From NCBI GenBank assembly GCA_947624385.1, contig CANQJZ010000002.1, positions 1 through 64,000 of the forward strand: a stretch of DNA of 64,000 nt. The letters run 5' to 3'. The first letter of the stretch is position 1. Each line of letters opens with the position of its first letter. Source of the stretch: an uncultured Oscillospiraceae bacterium. GTDB taxonomy: Bacteria; Bacillota; Clostridia; Oscillospirales; Oscillospiraceae. The notes beneath the pieces were generated by a model. That model did no database searches. It had not been told where the DNA came from and saw only the letters and a program-made list of their open reading frames with translations. The translations under genes and the position numbers were made by a program. Below are positions 50,453 to 59,109 of the stretch, piece by piece.

Positions 50453-51811
50453 ATGAAAATCATCGTTGTGGGCGCGGGCAAGATCGGTCTGACGCTGACC
50501 CAATATCTGACGAGAGAGGGCCACGACGTGACCGTCATCGAGCGTGACCCGGAGCGGATCACGCTGGTCAACACCACCCTGGACGCCATCACCATCGCCA
50601 GTCCCGTGGACATCGAGGCGCTGCGCATGGCCGGGGCCGAGACCGCCGACCTGCTCATCGCGGCAACGGACTCGGACGAGTCCAATATCCTGTGCTGCAT
50701 GGTGGGGCGAAAGCTGGGGGTGAAGCACACCATAGCGCGGGTGCGCCGCCAGGACCATTACGAGACGGTCATGCTCCTGCGGGATGAGCTGGGCCTGTCC
50801 ATGACCATCAACCCGGAATACGACGCGGCCGGGGAGATCAGCCGGGTGCTGCGGTTCCCGTCCGCGGCCAAGGTGGAGCCCTTCGCCAAGGGCCAGGCCG
50901 AGCTGGTGGAGTTCCGGCTGGGGGAAAATAACCCCCTGTGCGGCATGACGCTGAAAAACTTCCCCAATAAGTTCGACCGGGGCGTGCTGATCTGCGCCGT
51001 GCGCCGGGGCGACCAGGTCCATATCCCCGGCGGCGACTTCGTTTTGCAGGCCGGGGACAGCGTGAACGTGGTGGGCGCGCCCAAGCATATCCACGCCTTC
51101 TTCCGGTCCATGGCCATCTTCCAGAAGAGCGCCCGGGACGTGATGGTGGTGGGCGGCGGCATGGTGGGCGTGTATCTGTGCCGGCAGCTGCTGGGCATGG
51201 GTATCCGGGTGCGTATCATCGAGCGGGACCCGGACAAGTGCGACAAGATCAAGGACGCGCTGCCCCACGCCATCGTCATATGCGCCGACGGGTCCAGGCC
51301 CAGCACCCTGGAAGAAGAAGGGCTGGAGGATATGGACGCGCTGGTGGCCATCACCGGCTCCGACGAGATCAATATCATCCTGGGCGCCTATGCCCGCAGC
51401 GCGGGCGTGAACAAGGCCGTGGCAAAGGTCAACGAGGACAGCTTGCTGCCCGTGGCGGAGCATATGGGCCTGGAAGAGCCGGTGCAGCCCCGGTACATCA
51501 CCGCCCAGCAGGTGCTGCAATACGTGCGCAGTATGGAAAACGCCAGCGGCAGCTCCGGCGTGGAGATGCTGCGGCGCATATTGGACGGGAAACTGGAAGT
51601 ATTGGAGTTCCGGGCGGGGGTCAGCAGTCCCTGCGTGGGGGTGACGCTGCGGGACCTGCCCACCCGAAAAGACGTGCTGGTGGCCGCCATTATCCGGGAC
51701 GGCAAGTGCCTTATCCCCGGCGGCGACGACGAGATATGGGCGGGCGACAGCGTGCTGGCCGTGACCACCAAGCGGGGCATGAGCCGCCTGGAAGATATTC
51801 TGAGAGGGTAA
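50453..51811 (+). CDS. trkA: Trk potassium uptake regulator TrkA
   Basis: Cytoplasmic NAD-binding gating subunit of the TrkH potassium transporter. The 452-residue protein has the double arrangement RCK_N-RCK_C twice: MKIIVVGAGKIGLTLTQYL at the start, a second Rossmann motif VMVVGGGMVGVYLCRQL near residue 231, and RCK_C domains ending each half (PGGDFVLQAGDSVNVVG and PGGDDEIWAGDSVLAVT). The start at 50453 has GGAGGG upstream. It is 6 bp from trkH and surely co-transcribed. Confidence 0.93.
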   Translation: MKIIVVGAGKIGLTLTQYLTREGHDVTVIERDPERITLVNTTLDAITIASPVDIEALRMAGAETADLLIAATDSDESNILCCMVGRKLGVKHTIARVRRQDHYETVMLLRDELGLSMTINPEYDAAGEISRVLRFPSAAKVEPFAKGQAELVEFRLGENNPLCGMTLKNFPNKFDRGVLICAVRRGDQVHIPGGDFVLQAGDSVNVVGAPKHIHAFFRSMAIFQKSARDVMVVGGGMVGVYLCRQLLGMGIRVRIIERDPDKCDKIKDALPHAIVICADGSRPSTLEEEGLEDMDALVAITGSDEINIILGAYARSAGVNKAVAKVNEDSLLPVAEHMGLEEPVQPRYITAQQVLQYVRSMENASGSSGVEMLRRILDGKLEVLEFRAGVSSPCVGVTLRDLPTRKDVLVAAIIRDGKCLIPGGDDEIWAGDSVLAVTTKRGMSRLEDILRG

Positions 51812-51817
51812 GCGGCG

Positions 51818-53284
51818 GTGAACTATCGGATCATCATCAGCATCCTGGGCCGGGTGCTCATCATCGAGACGGGGCTGCTGCTGGCGCCGTTGGCGGTGGC
51901 GCTGCTGTATGGGGAGAGCCCGGCGCCGTTTTTGTACACCATCGGGCTGTGCCTGGCGGCGGGCGGTATTTTGACCGCCATGAGCCAAAAGCGCCGGGGC
52001 AGTCTGCGGCCCCGGGAGGGGTTCGTGTCCGTGACCCTGAGCTGGATATTCATCAGCCTGTTCGGGGCGCTGCCCTTCGTCTTTTCCGGGGCCATACCCA
52101 ACTATATCAGCGCCCTGTTCGAGATCATATCCGGCTTCACCACCACAGGCGCGTCGGTGCTGCCAGAGGTGGAGAGCGTGCCAAAGGGCGTGCTGTTCTG
52201 GCGGAGCTTCTCCCACTTCGTGGGGGGCATGGGCGTGCTGGTGTTCATGATGGCGATCCTGCCCACCGACGACGAGCACTCCATGCATTTGCTGCGGGCC
52301 GAGGTGCCCGGGCCGGTGAAGGGCAAGCTGGTGCCCAAGATGCGGGACACGGCGCGGGTGCTGTATCTTATTTACATGGCGATGACGCTGGTGGAGGTCG
52401 TGCTGCTGCTGTTGGGGGGCTTAAGCCTCTTTGACGCGCTGACCACCGCCTTCGGCACCGCCGGTACCGGCGGCTTCGGCGTGCGCAACGCCAGCATCGG
52501 GGCCTATGACAGCGCGTACGTGGACATCGTGGTGAGCGTGTTCATGGTGGCATTCGGCGTGAACTTCAACCTGTACTATATCGTGCTGGTACGGCGGAGC
52601 TGGAAGGGCTTCAAGAGCCAGGAGCTGGGGTGCTATCTGCTGGTGGTGGCCGCGGCGACCGGCACCATCGCGCTCAATATCATGCACCAGTACCAGGGTA
52701 TTTTGCAGGCTTTGCGGTACTCCTTCTTCCAGGTGTCCTCCATCGTTACGACCACGGGCTTCGCTACGGCGGATTTCGACAAGTGGCCCAGCTATTCCAG
52801 GGCACTGCTGGTGCTGCTGATGCTCATGGGCGCGTGCGCCGGCAGTACCGGCGGCGGGACGAAAGCCGCGAGGCTGGTCATCCTGCTCAAGACCATATGG
52901 GGGGAGATACGCCACCTGGTCAACCCAAGGCGGGTGGCCCACGTCACATTGGACGGGGAGCGGCTGGACAGCGACGCCGTGCGCAATACCATGGTGTATT
53001 ACATGCTCTACGCCCTGTTCGCCCTGGGGGCGTTCCTGCTGCTGAGTTTGGAAAACTACGATCTGGAGACGACGCTCACAAGCGTCATAAGCTGCCTTTC
53101 CAACATAGGACCGGGCCTTTCGCTGGTGGGACCCACCGGGAACTTCTCCATTTGGAGCGGACCGGGCAAGCTGGTGCTGAGCCTGTGCATGCTGGTGGGA
53201 CGGCTGGAGATATTCCCGGTGCTCACGCTGTTCGCCGCCGGCCTGCGGCCGGGCAGGAAGAGCAAAAAGCGCCAGGCGGTGTAG
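51818..53284 (+). CDS. trkH: Trk potassium transporter membrane subunit TrkH
   Basis: Potassium channel-like transporter of 488 residues with about ten or more membrane segments and four pore loops. Selectivity loops are visible as SGFTTTGASVLP near residue 104, TAFGTAGTGGFGVRN near 210, STIVTTTGFATADF-like sequence near 312 (VSSIVTTTGFATAD) and SCLSNIGPGLSLVG near 426. The start is GTG at 51818 directly after trkA. Works with TrkA to import potassium. Confidence 0.93.
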   Translation: MNYRIIISILGRVLIIETGLLLAPLAVALLYGESPAPFLYTIGLCLAAGGILTAMSQKRRGSLRPREGFVSVTLSWIFISLFGALPFVFSGAIPNYISALFEIISGFTTTGASVLPEVESVPKGVLFWRSFSHFVGGMGVLVFMMAILPTDDEHSMHLLRAEVPGPVKGKLVPKMRDTARVLYLIYMAMTLVEVVLLLLGGLSLFDALTTAFGTAGTGGFGVRNASIGAYDSAYVDIVVSVFMVAFGVNFNLYYIVLVRRSWKGFKSQELGCYLLVVAAATGTIALNIMHQYQGILQALRYSFFQVSSIVTTTGFATADFDKWPSYSRALLVLLMLMGACAGSTGGGTKAARLVILLKTIWGEIRHLVNPRRVAHVTLDGERLDSDAVRNTMVYYMLYALFALGAFLLLSLENYDLETTLTSVISCLSNIGPGLSLVGPTGNFSIWSGPGKLVLSLCMLVGRLEIFPVLTLFAAGLRPGRKSKKRQAV

Positions 53285-53300
53285 GACAAAATAATACAGG

Positions 53301-53340
53301 AAATCGGCGGCCCGTGACTCTCGCGGGCAGCCGATTTTTT
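53301..53340 (+). terminator. Rho-independent terminator after trkH
   Basis: AAATCGGC (53301-53308) pairs with GCCGATTT (53330-53337), with an inner GCCCG/CGGGC stem, and TTTTTT follows. Confidence 0.85.
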
Positions 53341-53446
53341 CGCCTTTTTCACGGGGAAAACAGATGGACAGATGGGGGTCTTGCGTCTGGTAAAATGCAA
53401 AATAGCGCATAATGGCTCAAATTATGACCATTGGGGAGGCGACGCC

Positions 53447-54142
53447 ATGAGCTTTGACCAGGCGATCCGAAACGCGTTCAAAAATTACGTCAATTTCAAC
53501 GGCCGGGCGTGCAGGAGCGAATACTGGTATCTGGTGCTGTTTTACGCCCTGATGAGCGCCCTGATACTGACGCCCCTGTGGCCTCTGGGGCTGGTGCTCG
53601 ATCTGGCGGTGATGCTCCCCCTGCTGGCGGCGGCCTGCCGGCGGCTGCACGATACCGGCCGAAGCGGCTGGTACCTGCTGGTGGGTCTGGCGCCGGCGGT
53701 GGGCTCCATCATCCTGATCATATGGATGTGCGAGCCGGGCCAGGCGGGGCTGAACCAGTACGGGGCCGCGCCCGGCGCGCCGTATACGTCCGCGCCCACC
53801 CACGCCGCCGCGCCGGCGGCACAGGCCGGCGCCTGGAAGCTGGTCGGTCTGGCGGGTCCCGCCCAGGGCCTCATATACACCCTGCGCCCAAACAGCGCCA
53901 GCAACATCGGCCGCAGCGGCTCCTGCGCCGTATGCGTGGGCGACACGGCCGGCGTCAGCCGTATCCACTGCGCCCTGCGGCCCCTCGCCGGCGGGGTGGA
54001 GCTGACGGACCTGGGCTCCACATACGGCACGTTCCTGGCCGACGGCCAACAGCTCCCGCCCAACTTCCCCGCCACGCTCCGCAGCGGCGACCGCTTTTAT
54101 CTGGGCTCCCCGAACGTGATGTTCCGGCTGGAGCGCGGGTGA
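53447..54142 (+). CDS. DUF805 membrane protein with C-terminal FHA domain
   Basis: A 231-residue fusion. Residues 1-105 match DUF805 small membrane proteins (FNGRACRSEYWYLVLFYAL, RRLHDTGRSGWYLLVGLAP) with about three membrane spans, followed by an alanine-proline linker and an FHA domain (about 135-231: NIGRSGSCAV, SRIHCALRP, GSTYGTFLADG). The start at 53447 has GGGGAGG. It opens the second phospho-signalling island. DUF805 has no known activity, so the FHA domain suggests a membrane docking point for phosphothreonine proteins. Confidence 0.85.
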   Translation: MSFDQAIRNAFKNYVNFNGRACRSEYWYLVLFYALMSALILTPLWPLGLVLDLAVMLPLLAAACRRLHDTGRSGWYLLVGLAPAVGSIILIIWMCEPGQAGLNQYGAAPGAPYTSAPTHAAAPAAQAGAWKLVGLAGPAQGLIYTLRPNSASNIGRSGSCAVCVGDTAGVSRIHCALRPLAGGVELTDLGSTYGTFLADGQQLPPNFPATLRSGDRFYLGSPNVMFRLERG

Positions 54143-54194
54143 ACGGCCGCAAACAAAAGTCAAATTTTATTAAAAATAACTGGAGGAAAAAACA

Positions 54195-54797
54195 ATGCCT
54201 GACCTGTCTGCAAAATCCGGATACGTGTACTGCCCCAACTGCGGCAAAGCCTATGACGCCCACAGGCACGCCTACTGCCCCGACTGCGGGCCCGGGAAGA
54301 AGGGCGACTTCGGCCCTACCGGCGACCCGAACGCCAACAAAAAAAGCGCCGGCGGCGAGACCAGACCGCCCAAGGGCAGCGGCTGGGGCCCGGACGATCC
54401 CATCGATCCCTTTGAGCCCACAAAGCCCTTCGGCGAGAAGGACACCCCCAGCAACGCGGTGGTGGGCTGGCTGGTGGCGGTGAGCGGGCCCTGCCGCGGG
54501 CAGGACTACCCCCTGCATATCAGCTATAACTACATCGGCCGGGAGGACGGCGACGTTATCATCCGGGGCGACATGAACATCTCCGGCCACCGGGATTCCA
54601 CCGTCGTGTTCGACGACAGCTCCAACCAGTTCTACATCAGCCATGTGGACGGCAAGAACCTGCTGCGGCTCAACGGCACGCCGGTGCTCAACTCCGCCGA
54701 GCTGCACAACTACGACCGCGTCACCATCGGCGCCACGGAGCTGGTGTTCCTGGGCCTGTGCGGCGAGCACTTCAGCTGGGGGAAACAGGATGACTGA
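54195..54797 (+). CDS. Zinc-ribbon and FHA-domain protein
   Basis: A 200-residue predicted cytoplasmic protein. A four-cysteine zinc ribbon (CPNC at 13-16 and CPDC at about 28-31) is followed by a glycine-proline linker and an FHA-like domain (about 90-190). The domain has a clear start (YIGREDGDVII) but the usual serine-histidine and asparagine motif are changed (ISGHRDSTVVFDD; LLRLNGTPVLNSAEL), so binding to phosphothreonine needs testing. Its stop overlaps the start of the next gene by 8 bp. The zinc ribbon resembles those on the three kinases downstream. Confidence 0.78.
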   Translation: MPDLSAKSGYVYCPNCGKAYDAHRHAYCPDCGPGKKGDFGPTGDPNANKKSAGGETRPPKGSGWGPDDPIDPFEPTKPFGEKDTPSNAVVGWLVAVSGPCRGQDYPLHISYNYIGREDGDVIIRGDMNISGHRDSTVVFDDSSNQFYISHVDGKNLLRLNGTPVLNSAELHNYDRVTIGATELVFLGLCGEHFSWGKQDD

Positions 54798-55959
54798 CCG
54801 GCTGCTGGGCGCCCCGGAGGAGGAAAGAGCCGTCGGGGCGGCTGTAACGACGAGCGCGCCCACCGAAACGCCCGTACCCACCGGAACGCCCCGCCTTCCC
54901 GGCCAGGGGGAGGATGAGGACGGCCTGCCGGCGGACGTTATCCAGGCGGCGAAGGACGCCGCGGACAAGGCGGAGGCCACCGCGTCCCCCGCCCCCGCGG
55001 CAACGGAGGCGCCCGCCGGGACAACGGAGCTGACCGCCTCCCCCGCTCCCACCCCGGAGGATAAAGACGATGGGTCGGACGGCCTGCCGGGCTGGCTGGC
55101 CTCCCCCTGGCTGAGCGTCGCGCTGGGCGCGTGCGTGCTGGGGCTGCTGGTCAGCAATACCACACTGCTCCTGCGCCGCCGGAAGCGCGCAGACCGGGCC
55201 GAGCCGGGCATACGCGTCGGGCGGGTCCACGAGCAGGGCGCCAGACAGTACCAGCAGGACTGCCTGGCCGTGTCCGACCCGGCCGCGCTGGGCCGTCAGG
55301 GCCTTCTGGCCGTGGTGGCGGACGGCATGGGCGGCCTCAGCGACGGCGAAAAGCTCAGCGCCGCGGCCGTGGAGGCCGCGCTGGAGGGGTTCGCCGTGTC
55401 CACCGGCATGGAACAGCCGGAACAGCTGCTTTTGACGCTGGCCAGGCGGGCAACCCAGGCGGTGAACCGGGTGCTGGGGCCGGCCAACTATCGCAAGGGC
55501 GGTACCACGCTGCTGCTGGGGCTCGTCCGCGACGGGCGGTTTTACTACCTCACCGTGGGCGACAGCCATATCTATCTGCTGCGGGGCGGCGCGCTGGTGC
55601 TGCTGAACCGGGAGCACGTGTACGCCAACGAGCTGGCGCTGCGGTGCGTGAACGGCGAGATGACCGCCGCGGAGGCCTACGGCGACAGCGAGGGCGGCGG
55701 GCTGGTAAGCTATCTGGGCATGGGCGCGCTGAAATACGCGGATATACCGGCCGAGCCGGTGAAGATCGTGCCCGGAGACAAATTCATCCTGATGAGCGAC
55801 GGGGTGTATAACGCCCTGCCGCCGGAGGAGATGCAGACCCTGCTGGCAGGTCCCGCGGAGACGGCGGCCGCCCGCCTGGGGCAGGCCGTCGCCGCCAGGG
55901 GCTACGTCAACCAGGACAATTATACGGCCGTCATTCTTGAGTGCGGCCCGCAGGCATGA
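54790..55959 (+). CDS. PP2C phosphatase with extracellular Pro/Thr-rich N-terminus
   Basis: A 389-residue protein. The first 100 residues are rich in Ala, Pro, Thr and Glu; one membrane span lies at about 107-128; the cytoplasmic PP2C domain follows. Motifs include VVADGMGGLSDG near 176, GGTTLLLGLV near 237, GDSHIYLL near 257, LMSDGVYNAL near 336 and NQDNYTAVIL near 375. The usual early N-x-D is QQD (RQYQQDCLAV). Because the start lies in the overlap with the zinc-ribbon gene, it is translationally coupled. No signal peptide is seen, so the N-terminus is probably outside by a reverse anchor. Confidence 0.83.
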   Translation: MTDRLLGAPEEERAVGAAVTTSAPTETPVPTGTPRLPGQGEDEDGLPADVIQAAKDAADKAEATASPAPAATEAPAGTTELTASPAPTPEDKDDGSDGLPGWLASPWLSVALGACVLGLLVSNTTLLLRRRKRADRAEPGIRVGRVHEQGARQYQQDCLAVSDPAALGRQGLLAVVADGMGGLSDGEKLSAAAVEAALEGFAVSTGMEQPEQLLLTLARRATQAVNRVLGPANYRKGGTTLLLGLVRDGRFYYLTVGDSHIYLLRGGALVLLNREHVYANELALRCVNGEMTAAEAYGDSEGGGLVSYLGMGALKYADIPAEPVKIVPGDKFILMSDGVYNALPPEEMQTLLAGPAETAAARLGQAVAARGYVNQDNYTAVILECGPQA

Positions 55960-55976
55960 GACAGGAGGCGCGTGAT

Positions 55977-56690
55977 TTGATCGAGACGGCAAGCTATACG
56001 GACCAGGGCGGCCGGGCACGGAACGAGGACTCCGCCAGCGTGCGGGTGCTGGACGCCGCCAACGCGTGCGCCGTGGTGGCGGACGGCCTGGGCGGGCACG
56101 GCGGCGGCGACGCAGCCTCCCGGGAGGCAGTGCGCGTCATCATGGACGGCTGGACCGGCGGCGCGGACAGCGATGCCCTGGCGGCGCTGGTGCAAAAGGC
56201 CCACAAAAGTATCCTGACCATGCAGACGGCCGTGTGCCGGATGAAATCCACCGCGGCGGTGCTGGCGCTGGCCGGGGACCGGATGGCGTGGGCCTACGCC
56301 GGCGACACAAGGATATACCATTTCGTCAACGGGGCGCTGGTCTGGCAGACAAAGGACCACAGCGCCTCCCGTATCGCCGTGAGCCTGGGGCAGATCACCC
56401 CGGAGCAGATACGCTTTCACGAGGACCGGGCACGGCTGTACCGGGCGCTGGGCATAGAGGGCGAGCTGTCGGTGGACGGCGGCGAGAAAAAGCTGGAGCG
56501 GGGCAGACACGCGTTTTTGCTCTGCTCCGACGGCTTTTGGGAGTACGTGTTCGAGAGCGAGATGGAGCGGACCCTGGCGGCCGCTTCCGGAGCGGAACAG
56601 TGGCTGGACGCCATGCGGTCCATTTTGGACCGGCGCGTTCCGGACGACAACGACAATAATACCGCGGCGGCCCTGTGGCTGACCGTGTGA
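55977..56690 (+). CDS. Soluble PP2C-type phosphatase
   Basis: A 237-residue single-domain phosphatase: ARNEDSASV near residue 15, VVADGLGGHGGGD near 36, KSTAAVLALAGD near 90, AGDTRIYHF near 107 and LLCSDGFWEYV near 181, ending DNNTAAALWL. I prefer TTG at 55977, 8 bp after AGGAGG, which gives the usual IETASYTDQGGR start; ATG at 55956 overlaps the previous stop (ATGA) and is an alternative. The domain has normal length. Probably acts against the kinases downstream. Confidence 0.83.
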   Translation: MIETASYTDQGGRARNEDSASVRVLDAANACAVVADGLGGHGGGDAASREAVRVIMDGWTGGADSDALAALVQKAHKSILTMQTAVCRMKSTAAVLALAGDRMAWAYAGDTRIYHFVNGALVWQTKDHSASRIAVSLGQITPEQIRFHEDRARLYRALGIEGELSVDGGEKKLERGRHAFLLCSDGFWEYVFESEMERTLAAASGAEQWLDAMRSILDRRVPDDNDNNTAAALWLTV

Positions 56691-56712
56691 CCAGCAGGAG
56701 GGGAAGAGAAAA

Positions 56713-57966
56713 ATGAAGATGAAAAAGTGGATCGCGGTCATACTGTGCCTGACCATAGCGGCGGCCCTGTGCCCCACGGCTGCGGCGGCGGGAGACTATT
56801 CATCCGCCCGCAACGGCGTGGCGGTGGTGGCTGTGGTGCTGGAGCTGGACGGACAAATGATGCTCCACTCCTATGGCAGCGGCTTTTTTGTGGACAGCGA
56901 TGACGATGAGGTGGAGTACCTCGTCACCAATCACCACGTCGTGAGCGATCACCTGACCATGGGTTCCGGGGAGGGCCAGAACGTGGAACTGGATGACGGC
57001 ACTGTCGTGTCCGTCCGCAGCCGTCTGCTGGTCTTTTTCGACGAAGACGACTATGTGGAGGCCAAGGTCGTGGACAGCAACGACGTGGACGATCTGGCCC
57101 TGGTGAAGATCTCCCGGCCCACGGACGAGCGAAAGTATCTGACCTTATGCCCGCCCACCGACGAAATGCAGGGCCAGAGCGCCTATGCCATCGGTTTCCC
57201 CGACGCGGCCGAATCCGTGGGCGCCTCCTCCCAGTGGGGCGTGAACGACGTGTCCATCACCTCCGGCAGCATCAGCCGCCTGGTGGACGAGACCGGCACG
57301 CTCACGCCGCTGGTCCAGACCGACGCCGTCATCTCCCCCGGCAATTCCGGCGGGCCGCTGGTGAACGCCAACGGCGAGGTGCTGGGTGTGAACACAAAGG
57401 GCATCACCACGATATACGACAGCAGCTCCCGCGAGGTGTTCTACGCCGTCAACGTCAGCGAGGTCATCGCAATGCTCCAGAAAAACGCCGTGACCTTCAA
57501 GCTGGCCGGCAAGTCCGGTCTGCTGGACGCCGTGCCCTCATGGGTCTGGATCGCGGCCGGCGCGGTGACAGTCGTGGCGGCGGTCGCGGCGGTGGCGCTG
57601 GTGCTGCGGAAAAAGGGCGGGAAGAAAGGCGGAAAGAAGGCCGCCGGGCTCGTGCTGGTGGGTACCGCCGGAGAGCTGGCCGGAAGGCGCTACCCCCTGA
57701 GCGGCGTGCAGCTGATGGCGGGGCGCGACACGTCCCAGTGTACCGTGCTCTATCCCAAGGACCACCCCGGCGTCAGCTTCCACCACTGCTGCCTGTGGGC
57801 GGAAAACGGCAGCGCTTACATACGGGACGTGGGCTCCACCTTCGGCACATACGTAAACGGCTCCCGGCTGGCGCCGGGGGAAAACCGGCCTCTGTCGCCG
57901 GGGGCGGCGATCAGCCTCGGCTCTTCCGACGAGACCTTCACGCTGACCCAGGAGGGAGGCGTCTGA
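56713..57966 (+). CDS. HtrA-like trypsin-fold protease fused to a cytoplasmic FHA domain
   Basis: A 417-residue membrane protein. Signal peptide (about 1-26), then an extracytoplasmic trypsin-like protease with the triad His in TNHHVV (about 74-75), Asp in DVDDLALVKI (127) and Ser in SPGNSGGP (212). A membrane span (about 277-299) and a Lys-Gly-rich stretch lead to a cytoplasmic FHA domain (about 315-410: AGRDTSQCTV, SFHHCCLW, GSTFGTYVNG). There is no PDZ domain. The FHA end could control proteolysis outside in response to phosphorylation inside, which is inference. The start has GGAGGGG upstream. Confidence 0.88.
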   Translation: MKMKKWIAVILCLTIAAALCPTAAAAGDYSSARNGVAVVAVVLELDGQMMLHSYGSGFFVDSDDDEVEYLVTNHHVVSDHLTMGSGEGQNVELDDGTVVSVRSRLLVFFDEDDYVEAKVVDSNDVDDLALVKISRPTDERKYLTLCPPTDEMQGQSAYAIGFPDAAESVGASSQWGVNDVSITSGSISRLVDETGTLTPLVQTDAVISPGNSGGPLVNANGEVLGVNTKGITTIYDSSSREVFYAVNVSEVIAMLQKNAVTFKLAGKSGLLDAVPSWVWIAAGAVTVVAAVAAVALVLRKKGGKKGGKKAAGLVLVGTAGELAGRRYPLSGVQLMAGRDTSQCTVLYPKDHPGVSFHHCCLWAENGSAYIRDVGSTFGTYVNGSRLAPGENRPLSPGAAISLGSSDETFTLTQEGGV

Positions 57967-57967
57967 C

Positions 57968-59077
57968 ATGGGCGGACAGTTTTGCCCCCGCTGCATGACC
58001 GCCATCCGGGACGGGGCCGCCGTGTGCCCCGTGTGCGGCGGCGACGTGAACGCCCAAAACGCCCCCAGCTTCCTGCCCGTGGGCTTTGAGCTGGCCGATA
58101 CCGCCGGCCAGAAGCGGTACGTGCTGGGCCTGGTCAAGGGCAACGGCGGCTTCGGCGTCACCTATATCGGCCAGCAGACAGGTACGGGCCGGCTGGTGGC
58201 GGTGAAGGAATATTACCCCATGCTCTGCCAGCCCAGCCGCTCGCCGGACGGCTCCCTTGTCCCGCCCACCAGCGAGCGCGGCGCCTATGAACACGGCATG
58301 GAGAGCTTTCTCCAGGAGGCCCAGACGCTGAAAAAGGTGGCCAACATCCCGTCGGTGGTGAAGGTCATCGGGTCCTTCCGCGCCAACGGCACCGCCTATA
58401 TGGTCATGGACTATCTGAAGGGCACCACGCTCCGGTATCAGGTGGCGAAAAACGGGCCCATGGACTTCGAGTGGCTGATGGAGCGGATACTGCCCATGGC
58501 GGACAGCCTGGCCAGGGTCCACGACACAAAGCTGCTCCACCGGGATATCGCGCCCGACAACATCATGCTCACCCCGGAGGACCAGTGCGTGCTGATGGAT
58601 TTCGGCTGCGCCCGGTCCATGGAGGACGGCCGGTCCATGTCGGTGGTGCTCAAGGAGGGCTTCGCGCCCATCGAGCAGTACACCGGCCACGGCCAGAAGG
58701 AATATACGGACGTGTACGCCCTGAGCGCCACCGTCTATTACTGCATCACGGGCCAGGTCCCGCCGGCGGCGTCCGCCCGGCTCAACGCCAAGGACGACCA
58801 CCTGCCCGACCCGCTGAAGCCGCCCTCCGCCCTGGGGGCCAAGATCGGCCCGGAGGAGGAACAGGCCCTGCTGTGGGGTCTGGGGCTCCAGCCGCAGGAG
58901 CGGCCGCAGAACGCACGCCAGTGGGCCAGGCGCATACGGGAGGCGATACCGGGCCCGCACCCGGACCCGGACCCCACGTTCATGGAGAAGCTCCTGCGCT
59001 TCGTCAGGGAGAATAAGCTGCTGGCGGCCGTGCTGGCGGCGGTGGCGCTGGGGCTGCTGCTGCTGCTGTTCAACTGA
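57968..59077 (+). CDS. Zinc-ribbon Ser/Thr protein kinase with C-terminal anchor
   Basis: A 369-residue kinase. The N-terminus has a four-cysteine ribbon (C6, C9, C20, C23), the kinase domain runs from about 48 to 320 with KGNGGFGVTY at 58-67, the lysine in VAVKEYYP (80), HRDIAPDN near 191, DFGCARSM near 210 and FAPIEQY as activation-segment end. One membrane segment closes the protein (about 346-367). All catalytic residues are present, so it should be active. The family resembles clostridial and cyanobacterial zinc-ribbon kinases. Start 1 bp after the protease gene. Confidence 0.88.
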   Translation: MGGQFCPRCMTAIRDGAAVCPVCGGDVNAQNAPSFLPVGFELADTAGQKRYVLGLVKGNGGFGVTYIGQQTGTGRLVAVKEYYPMLCQPSRSPDGSLVPPTSERGAYEHGMESFLQEAQTLKKVANIPSVVKVIGSFRANGTAYMVMDYLKGTTLRYQVAKNGPMDFEWLMERILPMADSLARVHDTKLLHRDIAPDNIMLTPEDQCVLMDFGCARSMEDGRSMSVVLKEGFAPIEQYTGHGQKEYTDVYALSATVYYCITGQVPPAASARLNAKDDHLPDPLKPPSALGAKIGPEEEQALLWGLGLQPQERPQNARQWARRIREAIPGPHPDPDPTFMEKLLRFVRENKLLAAVLAAVALGLLLLLFN

Positions 59078-59109
59078 TCCCGCCGGGAAACAAAGAGGAG
59101 GAGACTGCT

